This document shows, piece after piece, positions 34,260 to 46,072 of a stretch of DNA of 64,000 nucleotides; positions within the stretch are counted from its first letter, which is position 1, and each line of letters starts with the position of its first letter. A model generated the notes under the pieces. It was not told the origin of the DNA. It ran no database searches and worked only from the letters and a program-made list of their open reading frames with translations. The stretch spans positions 187,010,688-187,074,687 of the forward strand of contig CM023450.1 in the NCBI GenBank assembly GCA_013339765.2, given 5' to 3'. The translations under genes and the position numbers were made by a program. The stretch comes from Haemaphysalis longicornis. Lineage: Eukaryota > Arthropoda > Arachnida > Ixodida > Ixodidae.

Positions 34260-37200
34260 TTAGTGAATCCCATTTACACAGATTGAAACTAGTTAGTTAA
34301 GTAACTTTGAGAATTTCCAGAAAGCTGCCGGAACTTTTTATATCCAGGAAACAGTTATGCAGAACTTTTATATAATAACTTTTATATGCCTAACTTATTG
34401 TCAGACCAGTTTGCACATTTCACCAATTTCGTAATTACCTGTTAAACGCAACCGATTGGTTAGTCAGAATTATGGAAACGCCATAGTAACCCACTCCCAT
34501 CGTGGTAAGCAGTGCGTTCAAAGGTAGCGTATCTCTATAGGACAGGATTCCGTATGTTGTCTGTACATTTTGTTTTTCTACCCTGCAAGCCAATCGCTAA
34601 CCTATCTTTGCCGTACGACCACTTCATTCCGTGTGGTCCGGTTTCCAGGAGGTGTTGTCGAACAAGCTAATCAAGCCATACGAAGGAAGCGCATAATGAA
34701 CGCGAAGCTGCGCCTCAATAGGCCCACAACAACCATCGCTAAAGAAGGCGACAAAGCCGACGGAATGGGACCTGTCGTCGCGCCCGCAGGGGTTAGCAGG
34801 CTCCGGCGCGCGGGGAACGCTGGGAAATAGGGCCATTTGCTGCGCCATTTACACTGTGTTTAATGAGTGAGGGACTTAGTGGCCTGTCGGAGAGAGCGAA
34901 GTTGGTGCCCCTCTTCATCTTACTACCTTATCGCCTTCAAAAAGCGCCCTCCACCTCCCCAGCCGCGTTGGGTGTTTCTTGTGGCGCACGCCACAGGAAA
35001 CCATTGGCTGGTAGAGGTACAAAGCTTTGCTTCAAACTAGAATTCCTCTGGGAACTTATGTTTGCTTACGTGCCTTGAAGGTGATAATCTGGTGATACTC
35101 ATTACAACTTCATTGCGACAATGTCACATTTCGATCGCTTTCTTCTCCTTTGTTTCTTCCTTTCTGGCGCGAACTGCTTCAACTATCTTTCTTTCTTTTA
35201 TAAACTGTGTGCGTCTCATTCTTCGCTCTCCTGTCTTCGTCTTTTGGCGCAAATGTTGCAGTGCGCAAACGTAAACACACCACAGTTTCCCTGAAAGCAG
35301 TGTTTGGTGGGCTGGGGTGCATTTGTTCTACAACCGTGCCATGACACTCAGGTCTCACACGGCACGCATTATTCTACAACTGGTCATTTTAAATTTTTTG
35401 TCTTGTGAATATTGTCAAGCCGACACATTGCCTCTCGGGGCTGTTTCCTCACCAATCCCCCAAGCTAGTATGAGCCGCAAAGAAAGGAACAACAACGACG
35501 AGCCCAACCTTTGTCCAGCACTGCAATAGCAATGAATAATATCTCTTGGTACCTTCATTTTTAATACGTCCGACTGCCAAATTGTTTCACTGATTTTCGG
35601 GCTAGCTTAGGTTGTTAGCCTAGATGTTAATTATGTTTCCTCAGTTGACGTACTATTTGTGGGCAACCGGTATTTTTTGTTAACCATTACCTTGTTTCTG
35701 CCATATATGGTAGCCAGCGATGTCGGAGACGTCCCTTTCCACTGTAAAGTATTGAAATTTAAAACTCTTCACTATACCATTACCCTTGTTTAATTCTTGA
35801 GCCGGTATTAGGCAACAAGCAAGCAGCCAGTGTTATCTTGCTATACCCGCAGACTGGGGATCATTCAAGCGAGAAGTGAAAGCTACTGCTATCGAAGGGG
35901 CTACAGTAAGGGCATTTGAAAATAAAAAAATACGTAATTTAAATAAATTGTTGCGAGAAGTTTGTGAATTTTAAAGCCGGTGTCCTGGTCAATACATGAA
36001 TCACATTCGGAACATGAAGTTTACAGGCCTTTGATGCTGAAAAATGCCGAGGAGCCAAATGAGCTCAGGATCACAGCACTTTGAAGGAGTGAAACCGTGT
36101 AGCCGATCTCTAGGCGATGAGCGCCGTCACGGACTGTATGAAGTAAGGACAACATTTCTGATGACGCTAGGGGGTAGTGATGGCCCTGCGGAATTAGGGT
36201 GAGACCCTATTATAGACTCACATTAAAGTGGCGGATAAAGAGTGTATTTACAAACTCTTCAGTTTTGTGCACAAATTAAACCCGGAAGAATGCAATTCTA
36301 TTGACCAGAACAGTGCCTTTCTAGAATAATTGTCTTGAATTGAATCATTCACGAAGAGCTAGATGATGAGACCTGACCTCCTCACTGCAGAATTTCACAT
36401 GAGATTGTGTTCTTTGGCGGCTCCATTTTTACTTCAAGAGCCGTACAAGACCGTAAATATTCCACCAACGCTGCACGATGGCCATAGTGTTCTAATCCAA
36501 AAGATCCCGATAAACTGTTTGAGGAGAAAGATATAGTTCCATTTCTTTATGTATTGTAGAATACAAACTTTTTGTTAGCATTTTGTCCAACCGCCTTCAA
36601 AAATGTCACTCAGCTTCTAGTCGGTAACCATTAGAGTTACGAACTAAATTGTCATTGCAAAGTGTACACTTGAGTTTGCTTCAGGTACTTCTGCTTAAGT
36701 AGCCGGAGAACACGTAGGTTTGAAAAAGGCTTTGGATCGTGTAAGTCACCCATTCCTATTTTGTCTTCAAGAGCATGTGAATGCAGGATTATGGATTGCC
36801 AGAAATATTCAAATCTGTTATGCCCATGACTCCACACTAATAAGTTAACAATCACATAACCCACTCAATTCGCATTCCTTCATCGGTTTCGTGAATATTG
36901 TCCTTTAGTACCAATCCTGTGTATTTACATCTGGAACAATTATGCATGCGCCTAATGCATGACATTAATGTCCGTGGGTTTAAACCAAGAAATACCCAAA
37001 CCAGTTCACATGCATCCGCGCCTCAAGAGGGCAGCACAAGATAGCTCGCCCTATAGACGCCCAGTTCGCGAAGCCGGTTGCCGCAGGTTATAGAGCTTGC
37101 TGACGCTTTACACTTTCATAGATATGTAAAAGCCTGCGGGAAAAACAATCCGGGCCCGCCATTCATGAATAAGGAAGACTGACGATAAGTGGATGTGACT

Positions 37201-37300
37201 ATAACTACTACCGCAGTGAAAAGCTGACGACGTAACATGTAAATAAACAATTTCAAACCTAATGCAATGTGTGGTGGCATGTCCTTAGTGCTTACTTAGA
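34260..37300. other. Intergenic, no gene recognised
   Basis: A mostly AT-rich 3-kb stretch. Frames at 34,570-34,830 and 35,317-35,529 on + are open but have no recognisable domain. Nothing repetitive was identified by eye. Confidence 0.5.
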
Positions 37301-37389
37301 AAGAAACCGTCCAGCGTCGCTATGGTTCAAGCCTTCCGTGACCTAGTTGAAGCTTCGCAAATTTTTTGTAGTCAATTTCGTTGTCCCCA

Positions 37390-37812
37390 ACCTGACAGCG
37401 TGTCAGCGCACTGCAGACTTTCCCCCACTTCCCAACACTACCTTCGAGATGTGGAGGGATTGCTTTGCCAGCACCGACCTGGATACCCAGCTCAAACTGG
37501 TGACCCGAGCAAAGAATGCCAGCGAAAGTCAAGAAATGCCGACCTTGGGATGCTTTCACGGGGCGAGGTCCGTACATCAGCCTCTGATCGACAGATAAGA
37601 TCAGATCAGCTAAAACGTTGTTGCCACGAGTGGGACCGTCTTCAGCTCGACTTCAGTATCCCTCCGGCGACGGCAGGAATCATGTAGATCGCTTTGGCGT
37701 CATCGGCCACCTGGGCTAGTGAGGCCTGGGTCACAGGATCTGTGGTGAGAAGCGCGGCCCTCCCACTGCTCCTTGTTCGTAATTTGTAATAAAATGGGTG
37801 CTTTTTTTAGGG
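37390..37812 (+). pseudogene. LINE ORF2 C-terminal tail and 3' UTR
   Basis: The + strand frame LPNTTFEMWRDCFASTDLDT followed by QLKLVTRAKNA is the last part of the RNase-H LINE family (the conserved W…DLxxQLxLVxRA tail after the zinc finger). A roughly 200-bp 3' UTR follows, with AATAAAATGG at about 37,787 and a T-run. It abuts a finger-RNase H piece in the opposite orientation. Confidence 0.6.
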
Positions 37813-37814
37813 GG

Positions 37815-38690
37815 TTTTCTTAAAAGGACCAAATCACGTGTGGTAGGTCTGCGTATTTATGGCAAAGAGGGCATTGGTTAGAGCGCAACTCGGGGTAGTA
37901 GAGTGATAGAAGGAGGGGGGGAAATGTGGATGTTTGAAGTTGCGGTCTTAAAACAGCGTGGCGTCGGGAGAGGGAGGGGTCGGAAGGTAGGAAGCGAGCT
38001 CTGGACAGTCGGTAGTGATCGAGCAACGACCTATAGGTCAAGAGGCGGTCCCTATGGGAGAACGGGTGACGAAATCCTGCAGCGACCCTGGGCTTTCGGA
38101 TTACTAGTTCACGAGCAACCTCGTGTACCGATTCATTTCCTTGGATTCATTTCCAAACGATATATATTTTTCGTTTCGGGGAATGGCGTGCCTCCAGGGC
38201 TAGGCGTAAAGTTAGGGGGCAACTCGCCCGTTGGTGTAATAGGTAATGGCTGATTTGAAGTCGCCTATTATAGTAGTGAGCTCAGGGCTGGAAATAATGG
38301 CAAGAGCGATAGCCTATTGTTCCCCTGCGGTTGTAAATTGAGTTGGAAAGGACAGGGCGGCTAGTGTTCGGTGGGATGAATCAACTACGACCGCCGCTGT
38401 GACTTCGCGTCCTGGGTAGTCTGCAGCGTCCACGTAGGCTACTTGTGGGTTGGAGGAGCGTCGCTTGGGTTAAGCCTGTGCTCTCGCTAGGCGCATTTCC
38501 TCTTTATAAACCCGGTGCATGTGTTTAGGGAGGGCGTGGATTACTAGTTGGTCTGGAATGACTTGAAGAATGTCGACGTAGGTGTCAGAGATAGTGGGGT
38601 GACTGAGGCCAAGAGTCTGAAGAAGTATTAGCCTCACACTGTGAAAAACCCTAGTGTTACTCCTCGTGAGTCGGTCCACAAATAAAAAAA
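37815..38690 (-). pseudogene. LINE ORF2 RNase H and zinc finger
   Basis: Minus-strand order: MHRVYKEEMRLARAQA (38,525-38,475); RNase H core YVDAADYPGRE (about 38,440), AGEQ-AIALAI (about 38,310) and IIGDFKSAI (about 38,255, where the usual TDS is GDF); then LSRRHAVLRPQLQT and the finger CPLCHKYADLPHVIW (about 37,870-37,825). The expected C-terminal tail does not follow; it lies inverted next door at 37,390-37,812. There are several stops. Confidence 0.75.
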
Positions 38691-38860
38691 ATTCGACTAT
38701 GTGTTTCTACAAATTGCAGTAACGAGTGCGCATTGATCATTTCGTGAAATGCCGTAACCGGCATGTAGTAAGTGAAACGATCCTAGCCAATCCCCATGTG
38801 GGTATGCGCCACAAACTGCGCAGGAGGCCGCCTGGTTCTTGCTGCGGCAGGAAACTAAAC

Positions 38861-39380
38861 ATCCCCCTCGCAAGGGGCACGATCAAATGCACAGCATTTC
38901 CGGGGGCGCACGACGTTAAGTAGTTTGCGTTACGTTATTGTTGCACTTGTTGCTGTTGGTTGTTGTATTGTAATTAAATGAGGAGACGTAATTACGTGGT
39001 CACGTGACATCATTTATTAGCAGGTGGGTATGACATCATTTATTAGCAGGTGGGTATGATTATTGTGGCGCAGTGGGAAGAGCACCATGTACCTCGCGTT
39101 CCGCCCTCAGGTAGTGAATGCGTTGTATCAGCAGCTTCTTGACGTAGTTTGAATGAGTCAAGGATATAAGGCGCGTTCGTAGCCCTCCATTCTGTGTCGG
39201 CTTTGTGGCGCAGTGGGTAGAGCACCATGTGCCTTGCGTTCCGCCCGCAGGGTCGTGGGATGGAAACCAGGCGCCGGTAAGTATTATGTTTTTTATATAG
39301 TGTAGGGGGAGGGGTGTGGACGACGATGGACAACTAGAACGGGTGACATCGTGAGTTAAAGAAATGCTCTGCATTTAAAA
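38861..39380 (+). repeat. Composite repeat, copy 2, with internal duplications
   Basis: Same module order as 5,188-5,568: CCCCCTCGCAAGGGG and GCATTTCCGGGGGCGCACGA (38,861-38,915), a partial tRNA-like piece (39,063-39,112), the GAATGAGTCAAGGATATAAG segment (39,150-39,170), a full tRNA-like piece (39,203-39,279), and the palindrome AAATGCTCTGCATTT then AAAA ending at about 39,380. A 26-bp unit beginning GACATCATTTATTAGCAGG is exactly duplicated at 39,006-39,031 and 39,032-39,057. Confidence 0.75.
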
Positions 39381-39577
39381 TATTTATTCTCTCTCTGGGT
39401 GTCTCTTGTTTCTTCTTCTTCTTCTTCTCGATTTGTAATGGCACGTATCCACTGAGGGGGATTGGCCAAGGCTTGGTATTTGTCTAATAATTTAAAAAGT
39501 GTTCTTTAGAACATGAATATAGTGATAAAAACTACACTCCTTAGGGGCGGGGCCAGATAAATGATTGGACGAGTCCG

Positions 39578-41310
39578 CTAGCATATAAGTCTTCCTGTAG
39601 CCATGACGAATTTGTGAGGGAGGCAGTAAATTTCTTTGCTTGCTTTTCCAAGGCAGCTAGCACCGACTGAAATAATAACTGAAGTTTCTAGTTTAAGTCT
39701 AAGGCACTCTAATGGGTGAGCAAGGTAATGTTTTCTTTTCTGTGTGTAACAGGGGCATTCAAAGCAATTGTGCTCGAATAATTCGGGTTGATTACAAAGC
39801 AAGCATGCATCTGTTAATACCTACCCTGACCTGCTCAAATATTGGTTTAATTTTGGAAGGCGGCACCTGCTGGCTGTAAGGCCCAATTCGCACTGGCGGG
39901 AAACACAAAACGATGAATTCCATTTGAATTTTAGGTGAGCATAGTCTGATCTATCGAGGATACCGTTGGACCTCCCCTGAGTAACAAATATCTACGAAGA
40001 CGTGCAACAGTTATAGCTGCGAGATTTGGACAAACATTCAGCGTCGGGCCACCTATGGCGAAATCCGCCAATGAGTCCGCCCTCTCATTGAACAGAATAC
40101 CTGTATTTCCAGGCACCCACACAAAACGTGCAGATACGATGTGCTTTGGAAAAAAGTGGCGAAACGTTTTAAGATAAATAGGATGTTCAGATTTGACAGA
40201 ACAAGTGCAAAGGGATCGGGAGTCATTTATGAAAATTACATGCGATACAGAACTAGGAATTCTTTTGATGGCCAGAGCCATGGCCAGTAGTTCTGCCTCA
40301 AGTATGGGTGTTTAATCAGCCAGTCTAAAGGAAAAACGCCAATCTAAACCAAAAGAACAAATTCCAACTACTCGTTTGGTTTAAAATTGCGAGCCATCAG
40401 TGGCAATCACTCCATGATGTGAGTACTGAGCAATGTGCTCGTCTACAATGCCTTGTAAGATACGCCCAGGAAGCAGCTTGGAATTCTTCGGGAATATCTT
40501 GTCGATATGAACCGGCACTAGCGTATCCCCCGTCAATAATGGTTCAATGGAAAAGAAGTCAACGCCAGTATAGGAAAGAATTGAATTGACAAACAGGAGC
40601 TGAGGGCGTCTAAACGTAGGCCATTGTCGGCGTCAAGAATGTAAGGGGTTGTTGTAAAAATATGGCCTTCTCTCTACCAATTGGGGAGCCTATCATCCTC
40701 AGGTATGTTTTTACTGACAGCAGTTGGCAGCGCATCTCTAATATTGGAAGTTGTGCCTCTAGGTATAGCATAGTGTCAGCAACAAATCTATGCAGCCCAA
40801 GAAGTAAACGCAGGGCGTGTTTTTAAAGCAAAAATAAAAGCGGACGTAATTTATATGCGGCAGTGGCAGAATAGAGTGCACAGCCAAATATCAGTATTGA
40901 ACGAACGTACAATTTGTACAAAATTAACAACTTGTCTCGACGCGTTCCTGATTTGCTGTGAGCAAGCCTTTTAAGTCTACGAAGAGCCGGCTCTCCTTTT
41001 AAAAGTGTAGATTCGATGTGGGAACACCAACTCATAGAGGGACTATAAATAACACCGAGGTATTTCAGCGTATTCATTTGTTTAATGATGTGATGTTGGT
41101 ATGCAAGAGAAATTGGCACGTCGTACTGTAAAGCAAAAACTAACAGGTAACATTTCTTTACATTTAGAGCTAAGTGAAGGGTTTGGAGCCATCTAGTCAA
41201 AGCATCGAGATAGTTTTGAATCAGTTGGTAAAGAGACTGGAGGTCGTCATCACATACATAGAACGCAATGTCATCTGCATTAACATAGACAGTTACTCTC
41301 CTCCAAAAGG
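39578..41310 (-). pseudogene. LINE ORF2 3' half (RT palm to zinc finger)
   Basis: Minus strand: palm motif VTVYVNADDIAFY (ADD at about 41,270; the usual aromatic before ADD is Asn here), ALNVKKCYLLVF, thumb TLKYLGVIYSPSMSWCSHI (about 41,070), LYVRSILIFGCALYS; RNase H pieces ILEAELLAMALAIKRI, IFINDSRS (TDS changed to NDS) and WVPGNTGILFNERADSLAD (about 40,130-40,075); then the C-terminal finger CFECPCYTQKRKHYL (about 39,755) and a stop at 39,578. It is truncated at about 41,310, within the palm. The family differs from the 51-54 kb LINE. There is one main frameshift zone between 40,320 and 40,820. Confidence 0.85.
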
Positions 41311-41379
41311 ATACTTTGTTTTGCTCTTCTTTTATATTGCACTAAAAAAGGCAAGAACCCGAAATAATAGACCGGCATA

Positions 41380-43859
41380 AGTTAAGATTTTCTAACTATT
41401 ACTAATCTCGAGTGTAGCTGCAAAAAACCCGCCCGCACAACAGCGCTGTTTTTCCTGTTGTGCCCAACATACACCCCAGATTTCATATCAAAACTTATCA
41501 CATGGATATTTTATGTGGTGTCGTTCTCCTGTATATCCGGTTTTATCAATTTTTTCTTTTGTGAATTGCCTTCGGTTACGCACAGAGTAAGCCGCTATTT
41601 GTTTCCTTCGTGAAACAAATCAATGTCAAGGTATTTCAAAAAAGCTTGCCGGCAGGAGCGCCTGATAAACACTTCCACTGCGAGTGAAAGAAGAAGCAGA
41701 AGCTTCTGGAACCGCACCAGCCGGAACTGCAACGGTGAGGTCTTTTTTTGTATTTGGTGCCTGATTAGAAAATAGACTCGTAAAATATGTTCGCCGTTAG
41801 TAAAAATGGTCGCCCTGCGAAAGTGGAGGTCTAGCGAAACTGTTGTAAACCGCTACGAATGCTGACGAAGGAGCATATGATATTGTTTCCCGTCGTCTCG
41901 ACGGGCTTGTCACTTGTGCTCGGAATCTCGGCCGGAAAAGGCTGGTATCTGCTCTCGTGACGCATGCGCTCACTGTCTTATGCCGGAATTGCTCTGTTGA
42001 GTGACGATAGTCCTGCCTAGTCTATAAACATAATCTGCAAACAATCTTTACCAGGGATACAAGGTGGGGGGGGTAGGCAGGGTCGCATTGTTCACAGCGC
42101 CTTATCATTCACAATGCGGTTCGGATGTTACTTTTGCGGCTTTTCAAAACGAATACCGAGTCTATGCTGTATGCCCCAGTAGCCTGACACATGCGCTCGG
42201 TGTCTTATGTGAGAACGGCTGGATCGTGCCTGTTTTTTGTTTACGACACGAAACTTTCCGACCAACTAGAGGCTACCACTTTCGCTGTAAAAATAGCACT
42301 GATGGCTTGTATTCAGAAATGCGTAAGTCGGGTTGAGGGCAAAGCTATACAATTTACTTTCAACTAGGCGATATGTCTCTGATTACGGAGAATGAATTAT
42401 TTCACGTTATTGTTTGAAGGAAGCAGCAAAGAAAACGAATTATGCAAGTAGAGTGTATCCGTGTCTATTTTCAAACCTGGCCTAGATGAAAATTTATTTC
42501 GAGCTCGGATATTGAGACTAGCCTGTTGAAGTACCATGCAAATAGGACCTGATGACCTTGGAGCATGCTTTGAGACAATAAATTCGACAGGTATTGCGTT
42601 TCTAAATTCCCGGTAATATACTCCAACCAATAGGATGGTACTAGCGTGTTATGCTGACGAATGGCCGTGGCGGCCTAAAACTGTGAATTTTAAGTAGAAA
42701 TGTCATTTTGTATGAAATATGTAGAAGAAATTTTATTTGTGTTAAGGAAGGCGATGTTCACTGGACAGTTTGTGCGCGTACAAACTGGCTGCTGCTTGTC
42801 ATGTGTGACTTTCTAAACCTAATATATCATCATTGAACGGGCAGTAAAGGCTACAAACATTTGCTTCTCAGCGAAGTGTCCCACTTGTCATGTTTCACGT
42901 GATTTAATTTCGATGGCCAACTGTGATTGTTTCTTTGAAATGAACAATGGGATAAGTCTTCGAATTCAATTAATGTTTCGCTGAGTGCAGTATGGCGGTG
43001 AAATGTTGGTGAGTTTAGTGCGGCTCTGCTATGTCTCTTTGAAAGCGCGAACAGCACGGAGCCTTTGTTTTTACTTAACGGGAGGAAAGAGGCGCGGATA
43101 GTTCATTCCAAGAAACCGCTTATTACCCCTATCCAGAATGAAACTCGTGGCGCCAAGAAAGTTACAGATGCGGGAACGCAGCTGACAAATTTGCTCGAAG
43201 TGGCAGTACAAATGTTTATTTGCGTCGCTTTGCGCTGTCATGAAATACGTTTCATGGTGGCGAGCCCAACTTAACGTTGGATCGGACACTGAATACCACA
43301 GAACGAAGGTCGTTTTTCTCAGATAGGATAGCATCCGCACGTCAGAGGTTACGTCATCACTAGGCGGAGCCAATCCCCGACGCGCGTCTCCCCACACGAA
43401 CATCTGCGCGGCGACGGACAGCCCGCACACCTGCCCCCCGGCTTCTTGCCTCCTCACCACTTCCCCTCACATTTCTTGTCCTATCATTTTCGCCCTGTCC
43501 ACATTGTTTCGTGGATTTCTGACCGACGGTCGGCACGGCTGCAACTCAAGCTTCGACAGCTCCGCTGTTAATAGAGCTTTGGGTTAAAAGTCAACGTGAG
43601 GCCACTAGTTCTTGTGAGTTATCAAATTAAATGTCTCGATGAGGGGAATCACGTGTGACAAATTAAAAATCGCTTCCTAGTTATACTCATGGGATAGTCA
43701 CGTGAGTCGTAGATTGGGTTTACAGTCAAATTGATGCCACTTTCGATATTTTTCTAAAAAACACGAAAGAAAATTTTTTTCATGCCCTTCAATATTTGAT
43801 TGAATGTTGCAAATCTACTGAGGTGGCATCTCCTTGCAATTCGAATTAACGCTTTTTCC
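41380..43859. other. Intergenic, no gene recognised
   Basis: Frames at 42,064-42,336 (+) and 43,071-43,460 (-) are open without known motifs. The words GACGCATGCGCTCACTGTC (about 41,960) and GACACATGCGCTCGGTGTC (about 42,187) suggest an old local duplication. Otherwise nothing was identified. Confidence 0.5.
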
Positions 43860-44000
43860 CAGTCTTGGGCAGTAACTAGTTACTAGTAACGCGTTACCGG
43901 TGACTAGTTACTTTTTTCAGTAACTTGTAACTGTAACACTGTTACTTTTTTCTGGAGTAACTGTAATGGAAATATCGTTACAGTTACTTTATTTCTATAA
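43860..44000 (+). mobile_element. hAT-type transposon terminus
   Basis: CAGTCTTGGGCAGTAACTAG begins at 43,860 and is followed by many GTTAC/GTAAC words (for example AGTAACGCGTTACCGG, TAACTGTAATGG). CAGNNNTGGGC plus dense subterminal TAAC repeats is the classic end of a widespread hAT group. I could not find the opposite end or a transposase within 500 bp, so this is a fragment or the other end is diverged. Confidence 0.6.
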
Positions 44001-44479
44001 ACAATTATCCAACAGCAACACTCATTAACGATCGATGTACAGTTTGCGTGTTTCACTTTTTCGGCCTTTCTTCCGCAGAACCTTCGTCTACTTCATCTAT
44101 GCCAGCTCACTTCCTTCGCATGGGTGAAAAAAAACTGGACTAGAAATGTTTAGGCGTGCACTTGTGCGTGGTGTCCCACGCGGTCTAAAACGGGCTCGAA
44201 GTTTCTAGGTCAAACCTGGAGTATTGTCCTCAGCAGCGCGACATCGTTCTCACCCAGGCCATAAATAACGCTGTGACAAGCGCCTAAGCGCACGTTGATG
44301 CATTTTGACGCGCCAGAACCGATAGTGCGACGCACGGCTTCACCATTTCGCCACATCTGGAGTGCAGTAAAAGTGTTTGACACAAAGGCGAACAGGAAAA
44401 CAAACACCTACAAACTTCGCACAATGCACTGAAACCTTCGCACTTTCGCGAAAGCCTGGAAAACTCCGGTCAGGGCGTC

Positions 44480-44890
44480 GCTTTCTCATTAGCGACGTGC
44501 AGCGCCGTTTGCAGGGTCATAAAACTCCGCGGGGAGTCTCTCGGTGGCCTCGCGCTCGTCCAGCCGTGTGCGCACTGTAGAGTGTTCGATTCACAAGTCG
44601 CAGTTGCTTGCGACCATTGTGCGCTTTAGAGACCCCTGGCAGTATTTGGAACCACGCGTTTGGTGCTCATGGTCTAGAGGCTTCATCGAGCTGTACCAAG
44701 TACTCGAACGAGGTCGAGGAAGTAATAAAGTTTATGCCCCTCCACACATACGACGACCCCAACGATGGTGACCCCGAGTGCCCTCACACAAGCCAGCATC
44801 TTGGCCGGCAGACGTCTGACCACACTGCTACTGCACGAAGAAATGTTCTTGGAAAGCCTCGTGACTTCGTTTCGAGGGCTGTGGCCTAAA
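44480..44890 (+). mobile_element. Possible second gypsy-type LTR end, PBS and gag start
   Basis: AATAAAGTTTATGCCCC (about 44,725) is followed 35 bases later by GATGGTGACCCCGAGTGC. TGGTGACCCCGA is the primer-binding-site-like start I associate with arthropod gypsy elements. The next 110 bases are open and protein-like (ALTQASILAGRRLTTLLL, HEEMFLES…) up to a TAG near 44,900. If right, this is the 5' LTR end plus gag start of an element cut off at about 44,960 by the next one. Confidence 0.35.
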
Positions 44891-44965
44891 CGAAAACAGT
44901 AGGTACATCTGCTTCTGAAGGTTGGGTGAAGGAATACTTGGGCGATCTTCGTTTGGCCTACGCCT

Positions 44966-45146
44966 TGTCGGGAACCGCGGGGTCACAGCGCAGCGCCACT
45001 GAAAGAGTACCAGCGTGGCAGGCTTTCGGAATCGAACTGCCCGTGCCGTGCTGGCGCACCAAGCACGCGCTGCTCGTTTCTTTATTCTCGTCTTTCATAG
45101 CCGGCACCAAGGCGCCGGCTAAGAGCGCTAACCAGAGGGCGCTACA
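44966..45146 (-). mobile_element. 3' LTR of the gypsy element
   Basis: On the - strand a 181-bp block starts TGTAGCGCCC directly after a purine/G-rich tract (GGGCGGGGGGCCC at 45,147-45,159, the likely polypurine tract). It contains GAATAAAGAAACG about 80 bases in and ends …TTCCCGACA. TG…CA ends, poly(A) signal and position just after the pol stop support an LTR. No matching 5' LTR is in the window. Confidence 0.7.
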
Positions 45147-46072
45147 GGGCCCCCCGCCCAGACGGAATGTCGAACGTCACCCGACGGCGAGGCAGGTGGG
45201 CGTTGGTTGTGGGGGCGAGCCGTGGAGTGGTTAGTCCTGCGATGTCTGCGCGGAGTTCGTTGGGTGGCGTCTCGAGGTAGGCCGGTTTGAGGCGGTCCAA
45301 CGAGACGACTTCTTCGCGGCCATTCAAGAGGATGGAGGCGGACTTCTGGGTCTTGTTAAGGACACGGTACGGCCCATCGTAGGAGGGGGTAAGAGGCGCC
45401 TTTACAGCGTCCCGCCTGAGGTAAACGTGTGTCGAAGACGCCAGGTCAGGATGCACAAAGATGCGGTGGTCAGAAGACCGAGGTGGGACCGGTCGCAGGT
45501 GCTGCATGCAGTCCTGCAGGCACTGGAGGTACTCAAGCGGCTGGGGCGAGGAGGCCGTAGGGATGAACAAATCGCCAGGAAGCCGCAGGGGTGCGCCGTA
45601 GACAAGTTCAGCAGTTGAACAGCCGAGGTCGCGATGAAGGACGGCACGCAGGCCAAGAAGCACTACAGGAAGGTGATCGACCCAGTGCTCTCTATCCAGG
45701 CGCGCAGTGAGAGCACTGTTTAGCTGGCGATGGAGCCGCTCAACGATGCTGTTGGCACAGGGATGGTATGCCGTGTTGCGGCAGTGTTTAGTGCCAAGCA
45801 AGCGGCTGAGGGAAGTGAACAGAGTACATTCAAACTGCCTGCCTCCATCCGTGGTAACAATGCCGGGGCAGCCGAAACGGCAAACCCATGTCGAAACGAA
45901 GGCTTTTGCGACCGTTTCTGCCGTGATGTCCGGAATTGGTACCGCTTCGGGGCAACGGGTGAAGCGGTCAATCATTGTGGGAATGTACCGGAAGTCACGG
46001 GAGGGAAGAAAGGGTCCGACCAAATCAAGATGGACGTGGTCAAAGCGACAGCTAGGTGGCAAAAAATTACAC
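45147..46072 (-). pseudogene. Gypsy pol: integrase core and C-terminus
   Basis: The - strand frame is open from 46,386 to 45,142. The integrase part starts at about 46,065 with LPPSCRFDHVHLDLVGPF. The DDE triad is visible: D in LDLVGP, D in VTTDGGRQFE, and E in HPCANSIVERLHRQL. Then comes the chain DHLPVVLLGLRAVLHRDLG, the C-terminal barrel segment PYRVLNKTQKSASILLNGRE and VVSLDRLKPAY, and a stop. The core is intact by reading, but its N-terminus is separated from it by the insert at 46,073-46,974. It integrates element cDNA in active relatives. Confidence 0.92.
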
